Origin: Actinopolymorpha pittospori
GTDB lineage: Bacteria > Actinomycetota > Actinomycetes > Propionibacteriales > Actinopolymorphaceae
NCBI RefSeq assembly: GCF_014873875.1
Contig: NZ_JADBEM010000001.1
Location: forward strand, 3,038,001 to 3,102,000
Reading direction: 5' to 3'
Length of the DNA stretch: 64,000 nt
The translations under genes were made by a program, and so were the position numbers. The notes beneath the pieces were generated by a model. The model did no database searches and was not told the DNA's origin. It was given only the letters and a program-made list of their open reading frames with translations. Below, piece after piece: positions 59,374-64,000 of the stretch (positions are counted from its first letter, which is position 1; every line of letters starts with the position of its first letter).

Positions 59374-60378
59374 CTACGCAGCTGCGGCCGTCTTGCCGTT
59401 CACGTTGACGTCAACGGAGACCACGGAGTCCTCCAGGGCCGCTCGGGCGCCGGCCTCGGACGCCGCGCGCACCGCGTCGGCGAGCGACTGGATGTCGACG
59501 GAGGCCCCGGAGCCGACGGCCTTCGCGAGCGTGTCGATCGTGGCGCGGAGAGCCCCGATCTGGGCGGCGTTGGCGACGGCGGACGCGGTGTCAGTGCGGA
59601 TGTGCGCGACGAAAGTCTCGGCGGTGGCCTTGCTGCCGGAAAGGCTGGTCAGGCTGTGAGCCCAAACGGCGTCGGCGATCTCGTTGGCGGTGGGCAAGTC
59701 GTCCTCCTGATGGGCCTGAGGGGCCGGGGTGGTGCCGTAGTAGGCGGGGGCGAGTCTCTTCAGGGCCGCGAGGGTCGAGACGTCGCCGTCCACGACGCCG
59801 GAGACGCCCTTCACGGAGGCCTTGTCGGTCCACTGCCAGACCGAGGTACCGGCCGGCATGGCGCTGTCCGCGGAGGGCCATGGCCCGCCGGGGTTCGGCC
59901 ACTTGGCGAGCCAGAGCCAGCGGCCCTCGACAAGCGAGGCGCCGTTCGTCTTGTTCGTCAGGTAGTCGGGGTTGACGTAGAGGCCGCAGCGCACCGCGCC
60001 CGCGAGACCGAGCTGCCGGTCGACCTCCTGCATGAACGCGAGCGCCCAGGCGGTCAGCGCGGACTTACCGAGCCCGCCAGTCTGCTCCAGGTCCAGGGCT
60101 GGGGGCAGGTCGCGGCCGGTCCTCCAGCCCGCGGCCTGAAGCTCGCTCGCGTAGTGCGCGGCCTGGGCCTTGGCGTCCTGGTCTGGGTGAGCGAAGTGGT
60201 AGGAGCCGACGAGGAGGCTGGCGTTGCAGGCCGCGGCGAAGTAGCTCCGCCAGGTGCTCGACGTGAAGCTCGTCCCCTCGGTCGCCTTGACGAACACGAA
60301 GCCGATGGTGCCTTTGAGCTGTGACCACGAGGTGACGGTCTGGTAGGAGGAGACGTCAATGCCGCGGACGATGGTCAC
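59374..60378 (-). CDS. Endolysin, GH25 muramidase
   Basis: 334 residues. The GH25 catalytic barrel opens GIDVSSYQTVTSWSQLKG and includes the catalytic acidic pair in FVKATEG and PALDLEQ, followed by WLAKWPNPGGPWPSADSA and QWTDK. The C-terminal region (about 215-334) is helical and probably binds the wall or multimerises. It cleaves peptidoglycan between MurNAc and GlcNAc. GTG 60378. Its location upstream of the terminases, far from the holin, is unusual. Confidence 0.93.
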   Translation of the reverse strand: MTIVRGIDVSSYQTVTSWSQLKGTIGFVFVKATEGTSFTSSTWRSYFAAACNASLLVGSYHFAHPDQDAKAQAAHYASELQAAGWRTGRDLPPALDLEQTGGLGKSALTAWALAFMQEVDRQLGLAGAVRCGLYVNPDYLTNKTNGASLVEGRWLWLAKWPNPGGPWPSADSAMPAGTSVWQWTDKASVKGVSGVVDGDVSTLAALKRLAPAYYGTTPAPQAHQEDDLPTANEIADAVWAHSLTSLSGSKATAETFVAHIRTDTASAVANAAQIGALRATIDTLAKAVGSGASVDIQSLADAVRAASEAGARAALEDSVVSVDVNVNGKTAAAA

Positions 60379-60396
60379 CTGTCGGGCTCCGATCTG

Positions 60397-60624
60397 TCAG
60401 ACCTTGCCGGTGAGGATGTGGAACAGGAACCAGACGATGAAGCCGCCGAAGAACCACGCGCCGGCAACGCCCCACTTGCGCCACGGGTTCAGCCCCAGCC
60501 ACGCCCGGAGGCGCTCGCTGAGGGTGTCTCCGACGACCTTGTTTCGGATGGCCGGGATCTCGATGGCGAGGAAGCTGCCGATCACGGCCGCAAGCCAGAC
60601 GCCCCAGATGAGGTCAGGCGACAC
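60397..60624 (-). CDS. Two-helix membrane protein (possible second holin)
   Basis: 75 residues with two hydrophobic helices (LIWGVWLAAVIGSFLAIEIPA and WGVAGAWFFGGFIVWFLF) separated by a basic loop (TLSERLRAWLGLNPWRKW). Directly upstream of the endolysin on the same strand, it is a good alternative holin or antiholin candidate. GTG 60624. Confidence 0.75.
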   Translation of the reverse strand: MSPDLIWGVWLAAVIGSFLAIEIPAIRNKVVGDTLSERLRAWLGLNPWRKWGVAGAWFFGGFIVWFLFHILTGKV

Positions 60625-60832
60625 TGGTGCCGCCGATCGCTACGGCCAGCCGGCCATCGGGGCCGCGAGTCACGCCGACGAGCGCCTCCTCGTCCGTCGC
60701 GGCACCGATGCCTATAACGACGCCGGCCGGCGCCGAGAGCTGGTAGCCGAAGCGGGCCTCCAGGTCGGAGACGGCCTCGACGAACGCGGCGGCCTTGGTG
60801 ATGACTGCGGGGGAGATTGCGTAGACGGTCAC
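60614..60832 (-). CDS. Small hypothetical phage protein
   Basis: 72 residues (VTVYAISPAVITKAAAFVEAVSDLEARFGYQL, then a Gly/Ala-rich beta region and IGGTSVA). GTG 60832. Its end overlaps the holin-like gene by 11 bases. First gene of the lysis transcript. No recognised family. Confidence 0.65.
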   Translation of the reverse strand: MTVYAISPAVITKAAAFVEAVSDLEARFGYQLSAPAGVVIGIGAATDEEALVGVTRGPDGRLAVAIGGTSVA

Positions 60833-61102
60833 GTCGCTGCTTCCTTCGTGTGGAGCGTGCGAGGAGGAAGCCCGGGGGTCCACAGGCTTACGCACAGGTC
60901 AGGACAGGGGGTCTAAAGGCCCTGAAAGGGCAGGACTTGCGGCATTGCTTAGGCCTTGCTGATCTATGTCCAGTTGGTCGCTATCCCGACCCATGGCTTC
61001 CCCCAGACTGGGGAGTCCCGCGGCGACTTTTGTGGTGCAGTAGAAGCTCGGGCGGCCCTGCCCGCGGGAGTATCTCCAGGACAGGGCCGGAAAGGGGGGA
61101 TC
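60833..61102. promoter_or_regulatory. Divergent control region, lysis unit versus secreted-protein gene
   Basis: 270 bp without a gene. Leftward promoter(s) for the lysis unit and a rightward promoter for the gene at 61103 must lie here; the ribosome site AAAGGGGGGATC is at its right end. No strong hexamer pair stands out. Confidence 0.4.
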
Positions 61103-62071
61103 GTGCGTGAACGCGTGAAGCTCCGACGCCGACTCATCGCGATCGGTGTCACCTTCGTGACCTTCCTCGGCATCACCGGACCGTCGGCGCTAGCCGATGG
61201 AACGAAGCCCACAGCCCCGCGACAAGACGGTGGGGGTGGCAGTAATGCGCCATCGCCTACGGGCGATCCACCGATCAACGCCGATGAAGGCTGGCAGCGA
61301 GTACCCGTCCTCGGGTCCACTGGCGGGAACCTCGAGCAAGGTGGCCGATTCACGATCAATGTCGCCGGCGGTAGATGGTCAGTACAGGTGCCTGACATCG
61401 GCTTCGTGGGCCCCGCGGGCTATGATCGCGAGGATCTTACGAGCAACCCTGACCGCATGCAGGGTTGCGAACTCCTCGGGAACTTCCGGCCTGGGGCGCT
61501 CCTAGGTCGAGTAAGTGGCGGAGCGGTGTTCGCCGTCACCTCCGGCCAATTCCGTGAGGCCGACGCCAGCGGAGCACTCGAACTTCGCATAAACGAAGCG
61601 GACCGCTGCCTCACAGACAACTCGGGCGCGATCAATGTCGAAGCGATGAGTTTCGGCGTCATCAGTGTGCCTGGACAGCCCTCGACCGGGCAACGGCCCA
61701 ACGAGCAGGACGTCCGAGAAATCCAACAGCACGTAGTCCTACTCGCGCTGCAGCAAATGACCCAGTACGGACAACGGATATGTGAGCAGCGTCCAGCCAG
61801 CTGCCTGCAGTTCTTGAGGAGTGCCACGCTGCAAAGGGTGCTTCAGTTCGTCGGCGGCAGGGCCTTGCCCGCCCTGAGCGCACTCTCGTTCGCCAGGCTG
61901 AGTCTTAGGGCTATGCAGGTCAACGTCGACTGCGGCGCGCTCTTCCTCATTCCGAGCCTTAGGACAGTCACAAGTCGTGACATCAACATCTGCGTAGCGT
62001 CAGAAAGACTCTTCCAGACACGCCTCAAGGAGCTTTACGGCATCCCCGACTCCATATGGCCCTCGCCGTGA
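61103..62071 (+). CDS. Secreted protein, candidate cargo
   Basis: 322 residues. GTG 61103 has AAAGGGGGG upstream and opens with a signal peptide (RLIAIGVTFVTFLGITGPSALA). The mature part has a beta-rich segment (GRFTINVAGGRWSVQVPDIGFVG) and a helical C-terminus with several cysteines (ICEQRPASC, VNVDCGALF, INICVASERLF) that could form disulphides. No recognised family. It is rightward, between the lysis unit and HNH gene, with its own terminator and lower GC than its neighbours by eye, all signs of a recently gained cargo gene. Confidence 0.7.
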   Translation: MRERVKLRRRLIAIGVTFVTFLGITGPSALADGTKPTAPRQDGGGGSNAPSPTGDPPINADEGWQRVPVLGSTGGNLEQGGRFTINVAGGRWSVQVPDIGFVGPAGYDREDLTSNPDRMQGCELLGNFRPGALLGRVSGGAVFAVTSGQFREADASGALELRINEADRCLTDNSGAINVEAMSFGVISVPGQPSTGQRPNEQDVREIQQHVVLLALQQMTQYGQRICEQRPASCLQFLRSATLQRVLQFVGGRALPALSALSFARLSLRAMQVNVDCGALFLIPSLRTVTSRDINICVASERLFQTRLKELYGIPDSIWPSP

Positions 62072-62082
62072 CCGGATGAAAG

Positions 62083-62118
62083 CAGGCCCCCCAACCCGAG
62101 CGAGGGTCGGGGGGCCTG
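62083..62118 (+). terminator. Terminator after secreted-protein gene
   Basis: CAGGCCCCCC pairs with GGGGGGCCTG, with inner CCC/GGG, then TTCG. Confidence 0.9.
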
Positions 62119-62242
62119 TTCGTAACGTCTCAGTGCGACCCCTATGCCCGTACAGAGGGCGAGAAGCTATGCCGTCTCGGTGAGGGGGCACGGCGGGGGA
62201 GGGGGTCATGCCCCAGGGGTAGAGCGCATCGGACTACCGATG

Positions 62243-62539
62243 TCAGAGCATCCCCGGATGAGACTCGGCCGGACGAGCGCGGGATACCCGGCGACGAGCC
62301 GCGTTACCTTCGGCTGCTGTCTTCCGCCCGTGATGCCAACGGCAGATCGTTTGCAGGTTGTCGTACCCATGGTCATCGCCAGGGCTGATGTGGTCGACCT
62401 CGTTACCTGGCTCACCACACAGGACGCCCAGCTCGTCGCGCACCTGGCAGCGGTAGCCATCACGCCGCAGCACGCGGAGCCGACGCACGGGCCAGTCATC
62501 AGGGAGCCGGGCGCGTCGGGTAGATCCTTCCCACGCCAT
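62243..62539 (-). CDS. HNH endonuclease
   Basis: 98 residues. The HNH motif is YRCQVRDELGVLCGEPGNEVDHISPGDDHGYDNLQTICRWHHGRKT, with zinc-binding cysteines and the catalytic histidine in VDHI. ATG 62539. Phage HNH proteins near terminases assist cos cleavage in packaging. Here it lies four kilobases from terS, not immediately upstream as in HK97-like phages. Confidence 0.88.
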   Translation of the reverse strand: MAWEGSTRRARLPDDWPVRRLRVLRRDGYRCQVRDELGVLCGEPGNEVDHISPGDDHGYDNLQTICRWHHGRKTAAEGNAARRRVSRARPAESHPGML

Positions 62540-62567
62540 GGCTCGACCTGCTCCCGGGGTAGCAAAA

Positions 62568-62593
62568 GAGCCCCTGGGGTTAGCCAGGGGCTC
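62568..62593 (-). terminator. Terminator after the gene at 62608
   Basis: GAGCCCCTGG pairs perfectly with its complement, six-base loop. Confidence 0.8.
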
Positions 62594-62607
62594 GCGTGTG
62601 GGTGGGA

Positions 62608-62859
62608 TCAGGCGGCGGCTTCCATCTCCACGAGGAGGCGGCGCCGGAGGTACTCGCCCTTGCCGGGCTCGTCTGCTTCGATCTTGCGGCAGTGGTTCTC
62701 GAAGATCTCCTTAGCGACCCGGGCGACCGCCGCAGCGAACTCGCGCTCGGTGCAGGTGGTCTTGCCCTCCCGCTCCCAGATCTTGATGACGACCTCGGCT
62801 GCCAGATCGGTCGCGCTGTCGAAGATGTCCGTGGCGGTGATGTGCGTCGCTGTCGTCAT
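62608..62859 (-). CDS. Small helical phage protein
   Basis: 83 residues, helical, acidic and basic in turn (TDLAAEVVIKIWEREGKTTCTEREFAAAVARVAKEIF). ATG 62859 seems leaderless: a -10-like TATTGT ends six bases before it, and the ACTCACGCA operator sits between this and TTGCGT, so it is probably controlled by the phage repressor. An upstream in-frame ATG 62895 lies inside the operator and is unlikely. No family recognised. Confidence 0.65.
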   Translation of the reverse strand: MTTATHITATDIFDSATDLAAEVVIKIWEREGKTTCTEREFAAAVARVAKEIFENHCRKIEADEPGKGEYLRRRLLVEMEAAA

Positions 62860-62874
62860 GTGAAGACAATAACG

Positions 62875-62894
62875 TGCGTGGGTTGACTCACGCA
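62875..62894 (-). promoter_or_regulatory. ACTCACGCA operator, copy 9, within a promoter
   Basis: Minus strand TGCGTGAGTCAACCCACGCA between TTGCGT and, 18 nt on, TATTGT, the best promoter-operator overlap in the prophage. Confidence 0.75.
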
Positions 62895-62905
62895 AGCCTT
62901 AAACG

Positions 62906-62986
62906 CCCCGGGAGCGCTCAGAACCGCTCTACTCGCAGCCCACGATCAACCGCGCGGCTAGCGGGGAACGGGAGCGCTTCCCGGGG
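62906..62986. repeat. Long-range inverted repeat
   Basis: CCCCGGGAGCGCT (62906-62918) pairs with AGCGCTTCCCGGGG (62973-62986) with one bulge and a 54-base spacer. In the gap between the genes at 62859 and 63021. It could be a structured leader, attenuator or part of a cos/pac region. Confidence 0.5.
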
Positions 62987-63020
62987 TCCACATAGCTACA
63001 ACTTCCGGAGAATGCGCAGG

Positions 63021-63749
63021 TCAGGCGGCATTCTCTTCTGTGACAGCCTTCCTGCGTTCGGCCCGGTACTCACGTTCGGCCGCCGAGCATGCCGGGCACG
63101 CCGCCTCCTTCATGTAGCGGTGGCGGTTGTACCCGGCGTGTGAGCCGAGCTTGTCCCCGCATGCCAGCCCCGGAGCCAGGTCGAAGCGCTCCAGGGCTGC
63201 CGGGTCGCCGAGCCGGTAGGCCCAGTGCGGATTTGCTGCCCACCACGGGTCGGCCGCTGCCCGTCGCCCGAGGGTGTCCAGGTGGCCGGCCAGCTCGGCG
63301 GAGAACGTCGAGCGTCCGTCATCCGTGCCGGTCGGCGTGTGCGCACCGGGCGGGAGCCGGTCGAGCTGGACCGCGGGGCTCCCACCATCGGTCGCGAGGC
63401 CGACCTCTTCGAGCCGCTCGTCGAGGAGGTCCTGAGCCCACGCCGGCAGACTTGGCCGGAGGGCTTCGCTCGCTTCCTGGGTTCCGGCGTACTTGGCCCG
63501 CTTCCTCGCGTTGTCGGCCTCACGCGCCAGGGCGTCAGCACAGACCGCGCAGAAGTGCCGGTTAGCCCCTGGGCGCCGCCGGAAGGGCTCACCGCAGCGC
63601 AGGCAGCGGAGCGGCGCCTCCCGTTGCTCCTTCCGCCGCTGCCGGGCCTGGGCGGCGCGCTCGTCCCGCTCGGCTCGACATGCCGGGCACAGGGCGAGCT
63701 TGCGCCGCTCAGGCTCGAAACGTGCGCCGCAGCTCGGGCACGTCAGCAC
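63021..63749 (-). CDS. Multi-zinc-ribbon phage protein
   Basis: 242 residues with three CxxC zinc ribbons: MLTCPSCGARFEPERRKLALCPACRAER, then LRCLRCGEPFRRRPGANRHFCAVCADAL, and a C-terminal CGDKLGSHAGYNRHRYMKEAACPACS. The last pattern recurs in actinophage proteins of unknown function. Lysine- and arginine-rich, it probably binds nucleic acid. GTG 63749 overlaps the previous gene's stop. Confidence 0.8.
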   Translation of the reverse strand: MLTCPSCGARFEPERRKLALCPACRAERDERAAQARQRRKEQREAPLRCLRCGEPFRRRPGANRHFCAVCADALAREADNARKRAKYAGTQEASEALRPSLPAWAQDLLDERLEEVGLATDGGSPAVQLDRLPPGAHTPTGTDDGRSTFSAELAGHLDTLGRRAAADPWWAANPHWAYRLGDPAALERFDLAPGLACGDKLGSHAGYNRHRYMKEAACPACSAAEREYRAERRKAVTEENAA

Positions 63750-63892
63750 TCGTCAGACTCCTTTCCGGTACGGCTGGGGATCTCTGCCATGAGGTCGTGT
63801 AGCTCGTCCCACTCGCCAGCCTCATCGCGGGCGAGGTCGTCCGCGTAGGTGCGGGCGTAGAAGGCGTCGAAGGACTCCCAGGTGCTGGGCAT
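63743..63892 (-). CDS. Micro-protein in the right-hand operon
   Basis: 49 residues, acidic: MPSTWESFDAFYARTYADDLARDEAGEWDELHDL then PSRTGKESDEC. ATG 63892 with GGGAGGGACGCG upstream. Its stop overlaps the following gene's start, and its start overlaps the stop of the partial gene at the edge, so it is translationally coupled on both sides. Unknown function. Confidence 0.65.
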   Translation of the reverse strand: MPSTWESFDAFYARTYADDLARDEAGEWDELHDLMAEIPSRTGKESDEC

Positions 63893-63999
63893 CACCGCGT
63901 CCCTCCCTTCGAGGGCGCGAGGTTGGCCCGGGTCTTGGCGATCCGGTGGACGGTCCGTACGCGGGACGGGTAGAAGGAGCGGAAGACCTCCGAGCCCTT
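63892..63999 (-). CDS. C-terminal end of a protein truncated by the window edge
   Basis: 35 residues in the same strand and register as the downstream genes: EVFRSFYPSRVRTVHRIAKTRANLAPSKGG, ending at TGA that overlaps the next ATG. Basic; no family can be assigned from this fragment. Confidence 0.5.
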   Translation of the reverse strand, partial: KGSEVFRSFYPSRVRTVHRIAKTRANLAPSKGGTR

Positions 64000-64000
64000 C

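Larger units (their letters stand above)
23850..64000 (+). mobile_element. Integrated temperate siphovirus (left end and at least 40 kb)
   Basis: Bounded on the left by a serine integrase inside dhaK, it contains complete terminase, portal, capsid, tail, lysis and replication modules, a prophage-type regulatory segment, and no gene that looks inactivated. Long non-contractile tail genes (tape measure, Dit, Gp37-like) make it a siphovirus. The right end is outside the window. Confidence 0.97.

Noticed and set aside
62243..62539. Chromosomal end (attR) at or near the HNH gene
   Set aside because: Phage-like leftward genes continue through 64000 with overlapping starts, and no dhaK 3' sequence appears, so the right end is beyond the window.
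23872..64000. Insertion sequences, transposons or phage tRNAs within the prophage
   Set aside because: No transposase, no terminal repeats with target duplications and no cloverleaf seen; the only tRNA is the host tRNA-Ser at 17712.

Overview
The window is high-GC actinobacterial DNA in two parts: about 23.85 kb of host chromosome, then about 40 kb of an integrated temperate siphovirus that runs off the right edge. The host signature is a high-G+C actinobacterium of roughly the Nocardioides, Kribbella or Actinopolymorpha type: a split three-gene pnt transhydrogenase, paired TadA-associated proteins, ESX-like small proteins, a LytR C-terminal-domain protein, and frequent GTG starts with ATGA or GTGA overlaps. 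No species can be named from sequence alone. Host layout: positions 2-4981 are the end of an operon for a family-5 solute-binding ABC importer (binding protein, two permeases, two ATPases). It converges on a large GH2 beta-galactosidase (5036-8224), which suggests uptake and breakdown of a beta-galactoside or other oligosaccharide. A dienelactone-hydrolase-like gene and a GNAT gene follow, diverging from pntAA-pntAB-pntB. Next come a GT2 glycosyltransferase, upp, two TadA-associated paralogues plus tadA, tRNA-Ser(CGA) and a CPA1 potassium/proton antiporter. The last host stretch is leftward: small unknown genes, an ESX-like pair (one member with an in-frame amber codon), a LytR_C protein and a coiled-coil membrane protein. 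dhaK (dihydroxyacetone kinase) begins at 23520 and is cut after about 110 codons by the prophage. Prophage layout: a large serine integrase (23872) sits at the left attachment site. The next stretch (25.4-32.9 kb) mixes leftward genes (collagen-like secreted protein, phage sigma-like factor, DUF4406 protein) with independently transcribed rightward cargo genes (GntR-type and Cro/C1-type regulators, membrane proteins, two members of a small three-member paralogue family). The leftward replication module (33-42 kb) holds DNA polymerase A, a primase-helicase, a Holliday-junction-resolvase-like nuclease, a phiC31 gp3-like recombination directionality factor, a LAGLIDADG protein, a Cas4/RecB-like nuclease and a dATP/dGTP diphosphohydrolase. 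The leftward structural module is read from 58.4 down to 42.3 kb: terminases, portal, a MuF protein fused to an ADP-ribosyltransferase domain, scaffold, capsid, connectors, tail tube, G/GT frameshift chaperone, tape measure, Dit, Gp37-like, fibre, coiled-coil membrane protein and holin. The endolysin module and an HNH gene lie upstream of the terminases (59.4-62.5 kb). attR, and the rest of dhaK, must lie beyond 64000. Beyond the genes, the prophage carries four kinds of dispersed non-coding signal that the gene list does not explain: nine copies of the octamer GTGTAAAC, mostly inside genes in both orientations; nine gene-junction copies of an ACTCACGCA site, some sitting between promoter-like hexamers; five copies of a 28-nt leader motif; and an 80-nt near-perfect hairpin whose diverged copy lies on the host chromosome just upstream of dhaK. 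With the MuF-toxin fusion and the three-member small-protein family, these are the most promising undescribed features.
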